From Myxococcales bacterium (lineage in GTDB: Bacteria > Myxococcota_A > Polyangia > Polyangiales > Houyiibacteriaceae): a stretch of 64,000 nt of DNA. The stretch covers positions 98,707 to 162,706 of the forward strand of contig JAOTYL010000010.1 of the NCBI GenBank assembly GCA_029861865.1. The letters run 5' to 3'. The notes below the pieces were generated by a model, which had not been told where the DNA came from, ran no database searches, and saw only the letters and a list, made by a program, of their open reading frames with translations. Position numbers and translations under genes: made by a program. Shown here one piece after another: positions 44,686 to 52,442 of this stretch (positions are counted from its first letter, which is position 1; each line of letters begins with the position of its first letter).

Positions 44686-46988
44686 CACGATCGGCTTGGG
44701 GTGATTCGGACGATGACGTCTTTGGAGGCGGGCGTGAAGCTGCCGTCGGCGTAGCGCTCGAGCGGCACCAGGACATTGGCTTCCGGGAAATACATTCCGA
44801 CGCATCGGTGGGGGATCGGATAGGGGACCGCGGTGAAGCGTTGGGCGACGCGGTGCTCGCCACCGAAGTCGTTCTCGAGATCGACCAACGAACGGGGAGC
44901 GATGCCTGCGGCGCGCATGTCGTCTTCGTTCATGAAGACGACCCGGCGGCCGCCGCGGATCCCGCGGTAGCGATCGTCTTCGCCGTACACCGTGGTGTTG
45001 TACTGGTCGTGGCTTCGCACGGTCATCATGCGGAAGGCGCCGTCGGGGACGGTCAGGTCGGGCGCGGGGTTGATCGTGAACTGGGCTTTGCCGCTCGCGG
45101 TGTCGAACTTGCGCTCGCGATTGCTGTTGTAGAGATGAAAGCCGCCCGGCTCACGCGCTCGGGCGTTGAAGTTTTCGAAGCCGGGGATGGTCTTTTCGAT
45201 CAAATCACGGATGCGATCGTAATCTTCGACGAGCCAGCACCAGCCGACTGGCGTCTCGGGGCCGAGCACTTCCTGCGCGAGCCGCGCGACGATGGCGGGC
45301 TCGCTGTATAGCTCCGGGTGCGCAGGCTTGAGGCTCCCTTGCGACGAATGGACCACGCCCATCGAGTTCTCGACGGTGACGAACTGCGCGCCGTAGGCCT
45401 GCAGGTCGACCTCGGATCGCGCCAAGCAGGGCAAGATGATCGACCACGCGCCGTGAATCAGATGACCCCGGTTGAGCTTAGTGCTCACGTGGACGAGCAT
45501 CTCGCAGTTCTGGAGCGCTCTTGCGCTTCGCTCAGTATCGGGGGTGGCTTGAAGAAAGTTCCCGCCCATCGCGAAGAACAGCTTGACGCGGTTCTCGAGC
45601 ATGGTTCGGAGCGCCTCGACGGTGTTGAAGCCGTGGTCACGCGGCGGGTCGAAGCCGAAGACGCTTTGGATTCGGTCGAGTAGAGCTTTGGAGGGCCTGT
45701 CATGAATCCCCATCGTGCGGTCACCTTGTACGTTGCTGTGGCCGCGAACCGGGCAAGTACCTGCGCCTGGCTTGCCAATGCTGCCGCGCATCAAGAGAAA
45801 GTTCACGATCTCGCGTACGTTTCCGACGCCGTTCTTGTGCTGGGTGAGACCCATGGCCCAGCACACGATCGTCTTTCGGCTGCGAAGGATGATCTCGACG
45901 GCTCGATCGAGCTCTTGCCGAGATACGCCACAACTAGCGGTCAACGAATCGAGGTCTTGCTCAGCTAGATGTGCACGCAAGGCCTCGAAGCCCTCGGTGT
46001 GTTGCTGAATGAAGTGATCGTCGAGCGCATCGCCCGGGCTCTTGGCTTCGGCCTCGAGCAGCAAACACATCAACGCCTTCAGAAGGGCGACGTCGCCGTT
46101 GATCTGCACCTGCAAGAAGAGGTCGGCGATGCGAGTGCTGGCCCCAAGAATCTCCGTGGGCTTCTTCGGGTTCGAAAAACGCATCAAGCCGGCTTCGGGG
46201 AGCGGGTTCACCGCGATGATGCGCGCGCCATTTTCCTTTGCTTTTTGTAGGGCGGTGAGCATGCGCGGGTGATTGGTGCCCGGGTTCTGGCCCATGATGA
46301 TGATGGTGTCGGCTTGGTGGATGTCGTCGAGCGTGACCGAGCCCTTGCCGATGCCGACAGTTTCGCCGAGCCCCACGCCGCTCGACTCGTGGCACATGTT
46401 CGAGCAGTCCGGCAGGTTATTCGTCCCAAAGGCGCGCACGAACAACTGATAAAGGAAGGCCGCCTCGTTGCTCGTTCGACCCGATGTGTAGAACACCGCT
46501 TCGTGCGGCGAGTCGAGTGCCTTCAGGGCACCTCCGATGCGCTGAAACGCTTCGTCGTAGTCGATCGGCTCGTAGAAACGCGAGCCAGGACGCAGCATTA
46601 GCGGGACCGTCAGCCGACCTTGCTGCCCGAGCCAGTAGTCTGATCGCCGCGCGAGCTCGTCGATGCTGTACCGCTGGAAGAACTGCCAATCGAGACGTCG
46701 TGTGGTGGTTTCCCACGCGGCGGCCTTCGCACCGTTCTCACAGAACTCGGTCAGAGCCGCGCGGTCATCCGGGTCGGGCCATGCGCACCCCGGGCAGTCG
46801 AAGCCGTCTTCTTGGTTCATTCGCGCGAGAATGCGCACCGCTGCTGGGAGTGAGTGACCCTGCTGGTGCATGTGGGCAAAGGATGAGCGAATCGCAGAAA
46901 AGCCAACCGCTTTGTCCTTGGGTGGCTCGATCTCGAGGTCGGCTGCGGTCTCTGGAGGCTCGGCGGGGCTGCGGCTTTCGCGCGACAT
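44685..46988 (-). CDS. FdhF/YdeP-family molybdopterin oxidoreductase
   Basis: 767 residues from ATG 46988, which overlaps the fdhD stop by one base (TGATG); an upstream in-frame start lies inside fdhD and gives a basic, non-family leader. The YdeP-type cysteine region is CPGCAWPD (Cys65, Cys68) with FCENGAKAAAW (Cys83), followed by molybdopterin-contact segments (DCSNMCHESSGVGLGETVG, IIIMGQNPGTNHPRM, GTCPVRGHSNVQGDRTMGI). A bis-MGD enzyme with an Fe-S centre is expected, possibly formate-related or acid-stress-related as in E. coli YdeP; the substrate is unknown. Coupling to fdhD, which sulfurates such cofactors, supports the call. Confidence 0.94.
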   Translation of the reverse strand: MSRESRSPAEPPETAADLEIEPPKDKAVGFSAIRSSFAHMHQQGHSLPAAVRILARMNQEDGFDCPGCAWPDPDDRAALTEFCENGAKAAAWETTTRRLDWQFFQRYSIDELARRSDYWLGQQGRLTVPLMLRPGSRFYEPIDYDEAFQRIGGALKALDSPHEAVFYTSGRTSNEAAFLYQLFVRAFGTNNLPDCSNMCHESSGVGLGETVGIGKGSVTLDDIHQADTIIIMGQNPGTNHPRMLTALQKAKENGARIIAVNPLPEAGLMRFSNPKKPTEILGASTRIADLFLQVQINGDVALLKALMCLLLEAEAKSPGDALDDHFIQQHTEGFEALRAHLAEQDLDSLTASCGVSRQELDRAVEIILRSRKTIVCWAMGLTQHKNGVGNVREIVNFLLMRGSIGKPGAGTCPVRGHSNVQGDRTMGIHDRPSKALLDRIQSVFGFDPPRDHGFNTVEALRTMLENRVKLFFAMGGNFLQATPDTERSARALQNCEMLVHVSTKLNRGHLIHGAWSIILPCLARSEVDLQAYGAQFVTVENSMGVVHSSQGSLKPAHPELYSEPAIVARLAQEVLGPETPVGWCWLVEDYDRIRDLIEKTIPGFENFNARAREPGGFHLYNSNRERKFDTASGKAQFTINPAPDLTVPDGAFRMMTVRSHDQYNTTVYGEDDRYRGIRGGRRVVFMNEDDMRAAGIAPRSLVDLENDFGGEHRVAQRFTAVPYPIPHRCVGMYFPEANVLVPLERYADGSFTPASKDVIVRITPSRS

Positions 46989-47863
46989 CAGCCTGCCTCT
47001 ACTTCGAGAAAGTCGTCCCTGGCGGCTTCGAGGGCGATTCGCTCGCCTCGCGCGTACACGTTGAACCGGCTTTCGCGCGCAAACCCAACCAGGGTGAGGT
47101 CGAAGCGTTTCGCGGTGTCGACTGCCAGGCTCGACGCAGCGCCGATCGCGACCAGCATGACGAACCCAGCACGCACGGTCTTTTGCACGAGCTCGAAGCT
47201 CGCCCGGCTGCTCACGACGACGAAGGCGTCTTCGGTGGTCGGGGGTGATTGCAGCCATGCCCCAACGAGCTTGTCGAGGGCGTTGTGGCGGCCGACGTCC
47301 TCACGATGCATGAGAAGATCTCCCTGCCGGTTGAAAAGGGCAGCGCCGTGAGTCCCGCCGGTGTGCCGAAAAAAGGCCTGGGAACCTTCGAGCGAGGTGA
47401 GCGCTCGGCGGATCGCATCCGGGTCGAGTGAGCCCTCCTCGACCACGATCCGCGAGCATCCTTCTTTTGAAAGGGCATCCAACGTTCGCTCTCCGCACAC
47501 CCCGCATGCGCTGGTGACCGTGAGATTTCGTTCGAGCAATCGCGACGGAACGACGATATGGTCGCGCAAGACAGCGCGGACGACGTTGTCGGGGGTTTCG
47601 GCCTGCGCGCAATGGTGGATCCGAATCAGATCTTCTGGCCCGCCGATCACCCCTTCGCCGTAAAGAAAGCCAGCGACCAGATCCGCGTCGTTGCCCGGCG
47701 TGCGCATCGTCACTGCAAGAGGGGTTTGTCGGCGCGCGTGGTGTTCCCCGTGCTCGAGGATGATCTGCAGCGGCTCTTCGACAGCCACGAGATCGGTGGT
47801 CCCCTCCCGGCGCTCATGCGTGATGCGCTCGACTTCGGTGGAAGTAACCGGGGTCCGGGTCAT
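46988..47863 (-). CDS. fdhD: FdhD sulfurtransferase for molybdenum cofactor
   Basis: A 291-residue FdhD with the catalytic CxxC (Cys120 and Cys123 in TSACGVCGERTL) and the ending FARESRFNVYARGERI. FdhD moves sulfur onto the bis-MGD of formate-dehydrogenase-type enzymes. Its stop overlaps the start of the YdeP-type gene by one base, so the two are co-translated. A palindromic repeat (47885) sits 22 bp upstream, between it and the ferredoxin gene on the same strand. Confidence 0.96.
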   Translation of the reverse strand: MTRTPVTSTEVERITHERREGTTDLVAVEEPLQIILEHGEHHARRQTPLAVTMRTPGNDADLVAGFLYGEGVIGGPEDLIRIHHCAQAETPDNVVRAVLRDHIVVPSRLLERNLTVTSACGVCGERTLDALSKEGCSRIVVEEGSLDPDAIRRALTSLEGSQAFFRHTGGTHGAALFNRQGDLLMHREDVGRHNALDKLVGAWLQSPPTTEDAFVVVSSRASFELVQKTVRAGFVMLVAIGAASSLAVDTAKRFDLTLVGFARESRFNVYARGERIALEAARDDFLEVEAG

Positions 47864-47884
47864 GACCCGGGTAGCGTACTTCGC

Positions 47885-47920
47885 ATTAACCCCCGGAAAA
47901 AGGGGACTGTCCCCTTTTTT
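47885..47920. repeat. Dispersed palindromic repeat, copy 4
   Basis: Tail ATTAACCCCCGG (47885-47896), A-run, core GGGGACTGTCCCC (47902-47914) and T6. Same orientation as copy 1, with the central base reversed (T instead of A). The T-run touches the ferredoxin stop codon (47919-47921). It lies between two same-strand genes. Confidence 0.85.
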
Positions 47921-48113
47921 AGTCTTGGAGGGAGATGGCGCCGGTGGGGCAGTATTTGACGGCTTGTTCGACTTTGGCGCGGAGGTCTTCGGGAGGTTGA
48001 TCTTGGAGGATGGTGAGGAAGCCTTTGTCGTCTACTTCGAAGACTTCGGGGGCTTCGCCCATGCAAACCGCGTGTCCTTGGCAGAGGTCGAAGTCGACTT
48101 TGATTTCCATCAT
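47919..48113 (-). CDS. Ferredoxin, 3-Cys type (P450-associated style)
   Basis: A 64-residue ferredoxin from ATG 48113, preceded by GAGAGGAAAC; a longer in-frame start at 48164 would overlap the upstream gene. The cysteine pattern is C-x5-C ... C-P (DLCQGHAVCMGEAPEVF, KYCPTGAI), with His where the second Cys would be in classical 4Fe-4S ferredoxins, as in 3Fe-4S ferredoxins that feed electrons to cytochrome P450s. It lies 8 bp downstream of the sterol reductase gene on the same strand, suggesting it serves sterol oxidations. No P450 gene is in the window. Confidence 0.92.
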   Translation of the reverse strand: MMEIKVDFDLCQGHAVCMGEAPEVFEVDDKGFLTILQDQPPEDLRAKVEQAVKYCPTGAISLQD

Positions 48114-48121
48114 GTTTCCTC

Positions 48122-49387
48122 TCAGTAGACGCCCGGAATGATACGCCAGCGCACTTTTTCGCAATAGCGGTCCCAGTCGGCTCCGTATTTCGTCGAGCAG
48201 AACCTGTGGTCGCGCCGCTCACGATGGATGAGAAGGATGGCGAAATAGATCGGGTAGAAGTACGGCAACGCCGAATCGAACAGACAGGGGAGCGACCACG
48301 AGAGCGCCATCAAAATGTCGCCCACGTAGTTGAAGTGGCGAGACCAACCCCAAAACCCCGAGAGCAAGAGCTTGTTGCCCTGGGAGGTCTCCAAGTACTC
48401 GGCTTTCTTTCCCCAGATGCGGGCGTTTTCCGGGTCGCCGCGGAACTTGTGCTTCTGCAGATTGACGGCGCGGAAGATGTAGAGACCCAAGAAGTTGATG
48501 GCGATGATGATCACAGCGCCCCACCACGGCAAGGTGTGGACATTGTCGATCAGGTAGTGAGCCTGCAGGGAGTACGTCATCGGCACCCACACCAAGTCGC
48601 CGAAGGCCAGCATGTAACCGAAGTTCTCGTGCTTGATGTCCATGGTGGTGAGGATGGCTTCTTCGTTCCAGAAGTAGTCGAGGATGTAGAACATCTGGAA
48701 GATCCAAACGAGAATCATCGACGTCGAGACGAAGCCGTACACTTGATACTGGACATAGGCGAAGGAGGTGTTGAGCAGGACCCAGAAGATCAAGCCGGGT
48801 CGTGCTTCGCAAAAGAGCTTGAGGTCGAAACCCTCACGCCCGGGTGGAACGCGAGGGTTGTGTCCGGTGCCCATCCAAAAGTCGTGAATGAAGCTGCCGC
48901 TCAAGTGGCGCGCCTGACCGTGCCGCTTGCCGTACCAATAGAGATAGATGCTGAAGAGGAACACGAAGATCGTCATCACGCTGATCAAGGCGCCAAACTC
49001 GGTGTAGAGCTCGGCGATCGAGAACACGCCCGACCAGTGCAACAACGCAACCACGACGAGGGTGACGATCAGAGAAAAGAAGCCGTTCATGCGGTAGGGC
49101 AGTCGGGAGCCGTCGGGCAGAGGGGCGCCAAGCACCGTCCGTCCGGGTGCATACTTCTGAAGCAGAGCCTGGAGCACGAGCCAGACGCCGTAGATGACCG
49201 CCGCGCGACTCGTCGGAACCAGCGCCTCGAAGAAACGGCCCCAGTCGGCATACGGTCCTGGGAGCACTTCGCCGTCGTTGAAGCGAACCGCAAAGAACAG
49301 ATAAGCCGTGAAGATCGGTAACCCGAAGATCATGGCGAAGTTGCCTGGCACGCCACCAAACTCGAGCTTGCGCTTTTCCTCAGTCAT
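48122..49387 (-). CDS. ERG4/ERG24-family sterol reductase
   Basis: 421 residues from ATG 49387; an upstream in-frame start would add an unrelated leader. About eight to ten membrane helices are visible. The C-terminal signatures are strong: SGFWGWSRHFNYVGDILMA and LIHRERRDHRFCSTKYG, matching eukaryotic delta-14/delta-7 sterol reductases (ERG24, TM7SF2, DHCR7). It should use NADPH to reduce a sterol double bond; which one cannot be read. Bacterial homologues occur in sterol-making myxobacteria. The ferredoxin gene follows after 8 bp. Its upstream region holds an inverted repeat at 49460. Confidence 0.9.
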   Translation of the reverse strand: MTEEKRKLEFGGVPGNFAMIFGLPIFTAYLFFAVRFNDGEVLPGPYADWGRFFEALVPTSRAAVIYGVWLVLQALLQKYAPGRTVLGAPLPDGSRLPYRMNGFFSLIVTLVVVALLHWSGVFSIAELYTEFGALISVMTIFVFLFSIYLYWYGKRHGQARHLSGSFIHDFWMGTGHNPRVPPGREGFDLKLFCEARPGLIFWVLLNTSFAYVQYQVYGFVSTSMILVWIFQMFYILDYFWNEEAILTTMDIKHENFGYMLAFGDLVWVPMTYSLQAHYLIDNVHTLPWWGAVIIIAINFLGLYIFRAVNLQKHKFRGDPENARIWGKKAEYLETSQGNKLLLSGFWGWSRHFNYVGDILMALSWSLPCLFDSALPYFYPIYFAILLIHRERRDHRFCSTKYGADWDRYCEKVRWRIIPGVY

Positions 49388-49459
49388 CGGCCGGCACTGT
49401 AGATCAAGAACCCGCGGGCGACATTCAGAGCGGAAATAGGACAGAAATACGATAAGAAC

Positions 49460-49477
49460 CATGACGTTTTCGTCATG
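49460..49477. promoter_or_regulatory. Perfect inverted repeat CATGACG-TTTT-CGTCATG
   Basis: A 7-bp perfect inverted repeat with a TTTT spacer lies in the 164-bp divergent gap between the sterol reductase gene and the Gly-rich lipoprotein gene. It resembles an operator for a dimeric repressor (TetR-like spacing). Whether it regulates either gene is unknown. Confidence 0.4.
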
Positions 49478-49551
49478 AAAAAGATGCGGGTTGCTTCCGG
49501 TGTCCCTCATCTCGGGGTACCTTCTGCCGCGTTGGGAGGGAGAGGAACCGA

Positions 49552-49962
49552 ATGCTGACACCAAAAAAGACTATTCCGAAACTCGCGGTCGCGATGCTCG
49601 CACTCACCGGCTGTGGCGGTGACGGCAACAATGGCAATGGGGGTTCAGGGGGCAGCGGTGCTTCCGGGGGAACGGGAGGAAACGGAGGCAACGGTCTAAG
49701 CAGCTCGCTCCAGGCGTTCTGCATGAAGATCGTCGACTGCTATCAGGAGATGTTTCCCGATTACACTGTCCAGGACTGCGTCAACTTCTACAACAACGGC
49801 TACCTTGCCAACTACAACCTCGACGCCAACTGTGAAGGAGCGCTCGTCAGCTATTTCAACTGCGGCACAGGGCTGACCTGCGACGAGATCATGGCGAACA
49901 GCAATAGTTGCGATGACGAGTTCGACGCGATCTTCGATATCTGTGAACCCGTCATGCCGTGA
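49552..49962 (+). CDS. Gly-rich lipoprotein with Cys-rich C-terminal domain
   Basis: A 136-residue protein. The N-terminal signal ends in a lipobox (ALTGCGG). A flexible tract of Gly, Asn and Ser (residues ~23-47) acts as a tether, followed by a compact domain with about eight Cys (CMKIVDCYQEMFPDYTVQDC etc.), probably disulfide-linked. This linker-plus-Cys-domain build recurs in myxobacterial surface lipoproteins. No function can be assigned. Confidence 0.8.
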   Translation: MLTPKKTIPKLAVAMLALTGCGGDGNNGNGGSGGSGASGGTGGNGGNGLSSSLQAFCMKIVDCYQEMFPDYTVQDCVNFYNNGYLANYNLDANCEGALVSYFNCGTGLTCDEIMANSNSCDDEFDAIFDICEPVMP

Positions 49963-50005
49963 GCGATCGTCCCGAATGGTCGCTTCCTGCTAGTCTCCGT
50001 TCGGG

Positions 50006-50905
50006 ATGATCATCGTTACCGGCACCAAGCGTTCGGGCACCTCGATGTGGATGCAGCTTCTCAACGCTGCCGGGTTTCCGCCCATTGGCAATGCCTTTCC
50101 ACGCAACTGGGACAAGACGATCAAAGATGCAAACCCAGCGGGCTTTTGGGAGTCCGAGCTCCGGCGTGGCATCTACTACCAGACCAACCCAGACCCGAAA
50201 ACTGGGACGTATCTGTTTCCACAGGATACCCGGCGGCACGCCGTCAAGGTGTTCATCCCAGGCCTCATCAAGACCGACCGCGCCTTCATCGACAGAGTCG
50301 TGGCGACGGTTCGACCATGGAGGCAGTATGTTCGCTCGCTGGGCCGGCTCTACGCGATGGAGCGCGAAGCCCAGCGTAAGGCGCGAAAAAAGGGGAAAGG
50401 TGAGCTTCCAGCGCCCGTCGTCATGCCTCCTGTCATCGAGTGGTGGGTCGAGAACTTTTCGCTTTTCAGTGACATCGTGACGAGGCGCTACCCCTTCTAC
50501 ATGGTGGCATACGAGTCGGTTCTCGAAGATCCCGAAAAAACTTTGCGTGACGTCTTTCGATGGCTAGGCGATGGCGATGTCGAGGCGGCCATCGCGCAGG
50601 TGGAGCCAGCGCTGCGAACACAGAACGACACGTCGGACGAGACCGCGACCGATCAGGAAAGCGAAATCGAGCCCGAAGTGGTCGAGGTCTTTGACGCCCT
50701 CTATGAGGTCGTCCGCAATCAGACGCCGCTTCAACAGTCGTTCGTCGACCAACTCAATGAGGCCAACCAGCGGCTCAGCGAGCGGATCGAAACCGCAGTC
50801 CGTGAGACCGCGCGTGCGCACCTCGAGCGAAGGCGGCTGCTCGAAGCGCAACGCAAAGCGGGGAAGGCTGAGCAGAAGGCTCCGACCGCTGACGAGACCG
50901 AGTAG
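50006..50905 (+). CDS. P-loop sulfotransferase-like protein
   Basis: A 299-residue protein starting with a PAPS-type P-loop, IIVTGTKRSGTSMWMQLL (residues 2-19), and containing the sulfotransferase-like middle motif (YESVLEDPEKTLRDVFRWLG, residues ~172-191). The C-terminal ~60 residues are helical and charged. It could transfer sulfate from PAPS, or be a related kinase-like family member; no PAPS-synthesis genes are nearby. It lies 58 bp upstream of a small GTPase gene on the same strand. Confidence 0.82.
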   Translation: MIIVTGTKRSGTSMWMQLLNAAGFPPIGNAFPRNWDKTIKDANPAGFWESELRRGIYYQTNPDPKTGTYLFPQDTRRHAVKVFIPGLIKTDRAFIDRVVATVRPWRQYVRSLGRLYAMEREAQRKARKKGKGELPAPVVMPPVIEWWVENFSLFSDIVTRRYPFYMVAYESVLEDPEKTLRDVFRWLGDGDVEAAIAQVEPALRTQNDTSDETATDQESEIEPEVVEVFDALYEVVRNQTPLQQSFVDQLNEANQRLSERIETAVRETARAHLERRRLLEAQRKAGKAEQKAPTADETE

Positions 50906-50963
50906 CTGAGCTCTTCGGTGCCGGCCCCTTGCTTTTGAAAAAGCCCGCTACATCTTTGCCAAA

Positions 50964-51479
50964 ATGCGTCTACGGCGGAAGGTCTGCGTGTTGGGTGCTT
51001 CGGGGGTAGGAAAGACCAGCCTCGTGCGGCGTTTCGCCGAAGGGAAGTTCGACGAGGACCATCAGCGAACGATTGGCGTCGCGATCTCCAAAGGCACGCT
51101 TACTTTCGATGACATCAGCCTCGAGCTCATGCTTTGGGACTACGAAGGAGCCGAGCCGAGCTCGCAGTACAGTCGCTCGTTCATCTCCGGCGCTTCGGGC
51201 TTGGTCTTCGTCGTCGACGTCACCAGACCCGAAACACTCGACCACCTCCTCGAGGCGCAGGTCAAGGGGCGCGGGTATACGGGCTCTCGGCCGTCGGTGC
51301 TGGTTGCCAACAAGATCGATCTGACTCGTGACTTCGCGCTCAACAAGCAGCAGCTCGACAAGGCTGGCGAGCAAGACTGGTTGATCGTTCAAGCGAGCGC
51401 GAAGTCCGGAGACAACGTCGACGACGCGTTCGCGAAGCTGGGACAGATGATGCTCGACGCCAGAAAGAAATCGGCATGA
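50964..51479 (+). CDS. Rab/Ras-like small GTPase
   Basis: A 171-residue single-domain GTPase. The P-loop GASGVGKTS (residues 11-19), switch I Thr36 (RTIGV), NKID (116-119) and ASAK (144-147) are all intact. The switch II reads WDYEGAE (58-64) instead of WDTAGQE, so the catalytic Gln is Ala63; low intrinsic GTPase activity or dependence on a GAP is likely. Such Rab-like proteins are common in myxobacteria. No GAP or GEF gene is adjacent; the neighbouring sulfotransferase-like gene may share its transcript. Confidence 0.92.
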   Translation: MRLRRKVCVLGASGVGKTSLVRRFAEGKFDEDHQRTIGVAISKGTLTFDDISLELMLWDYEGAEPSSQYSRSFISGASGLVFVVDVTRPETLDHLLEAQVKGRGYTGSRPSVLVANKIDLTRDFALNKQQLDKAGEQDWLIVQASAKSGDNVDDAFAKLGQMMLDARKKSA

Positions 51480-51486
51480 GCCCATC

Positions 51487-51506
51487 GGGCGAGGCTAGTC
51501 TCGCCC
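51487..51506. terminator. Hairpin between GTPase and SDR genes
   Basis: GGGCGAG (51487-51493) and CTCGCCC (51500-51506) form a 7-bp stem with a 6-base loop between two convergent genes and overlap the SDR stop codon. It has no T-run, so it is a weak candidate for a two-way terminator. Confidence 0.4.
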
Positions 51507-52427
51507 ACCTTCGCTCGGATCTTGCTCGGTCTGCGATGGAAGCGACGCGCGCCGTTGCAGTGGACCCCAGGTGCCGACTTTGGGGAGCATCTTGTAGAGG
51601 AGCCAGTGATACGTGCTCCGCGGTAGAATTCTCCGGAGCGAGGAGAACGCGAACGCGTCGAAAGTGGCCGGCACGCGCAGCGGTGGATTTCGGCGGCGCA
51701 TCGTTTTCAGCACGACTCGCGCGACCGAGTCCGGTGTGGCGCGCGAGGACTTCATCAGCCGCGCGATGAAAGGCGCCATGTTGACGTAGTGCTCGTGATA
51801 TGGGTCGGCGAGGTCCTGCTCGGATCGCCCGCTCCTCGGGGTGTATCGCACTTTTTGAAAGCCGTCGGAATCGATGAACCCCGGTTGCAGGAGCGTGACT
51901 TTGATACCCCAAGGACGCACCTCGTACCAAAGCGATTCATGTGCCCCCTCGAGCGCAAATTTCGATGCGCTGTAGGCTGCCATCGTTGGCATTGCCATCA
52001 TCCCTCCCACCGAGCTCACGGTGATGATTCGGCCCGCGCCCTTCTGTCGCATCCCCGGGAGCACCAACCGGATCAGCTCCATCGGTGACCGAAAGTTCAC
52101 ATCCATCTGCGCGATCCACTCGTCCTCGGCGACGTGCTCGACCACGGCACGATAGGTGATGCCGGCGTTGTTGATCAGGATGTCGATACCGCCCGAGTCG
52201 CGTTCGGCCTCTGCGACGATGGCGTTGCGTTGCTCTAAAGACGTGACGTCGAGCGGGCGGATCCGCACATGCTCGGACTCACGCACTTCGTGCATCTCGA
52301 AACGAGGAAGCGAGCTCTGTCGGGCGGTGAGGTAGACTCGATAGTTGGTCTTCGTCAGGGCGCGGGCGATCGCCAAACCGAGACCTGTGCTCGCCCCGGT
52401 AATCAACACTGTCTTACCCGATTTCAT
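51495..52427 (-). CDS. Short-chain dehydrogenase/reductase
   Basis: A 310-residue SDR. The NAD(P) motif GASTGLG is at residues 11-17, NNAG at 86-89, the catalytic Ser139 (TVSSVGG) and the Tyr152-x3-Lys156 (YSASK) are in place. The ~60 extra C-terminal residues (RRRNPPLRVPATFDAFAFSSLRRILP) are basic and hydrophobic, as in SDRs acting on lipids or retinoid-like substrates. Substrate unknown. It follows the GH113-like gene after 15 bp on the same strand. Confidence 0.93.
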   Translation of the reverse strand: MKSGKTVLITGASTGLGLAIARALTKTNYRVYLTARQSSLPRFEMHEVRESEHVRIRPLDVTSLEQRNAIVAEAERDSGGIDILINNAGITYRAVVEHVAEDEWIAQMDVNFRSPMELIRLVLPGMRQKGAGRIITVSSVGGMMAMPTMAAYSASKFALEGAHESLWYEVRPWGIKVTLLQPGFIDSDGFQKVRYTPRSGRSEQDLADPYHEHYVNMAPFIARLMKSSRATPDSVARVVLKTMRRRNPPLRVPATFDAFAFSSLRRILPRSTYHWLLYKMLPKVGTWGPLQRRASLPSQTEQDPSEGGRD

Positions 52428-52442
52428 GGCAGCCGATCATAC

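Noticed and set aside
42642..44863. Two 350-380-codon minus-strand frames opposite the amine oxidase and AhpD-like genes.
   Set aside because: The plus-strand genes carry motifs and stop/start coupling; the minus frames are low-complexity shadows.
48206..49321. A 371-codon plus frame opposite the sterol reductase.
   Set aside because: The minus-strand protein has strong sterol-reductase signatures.
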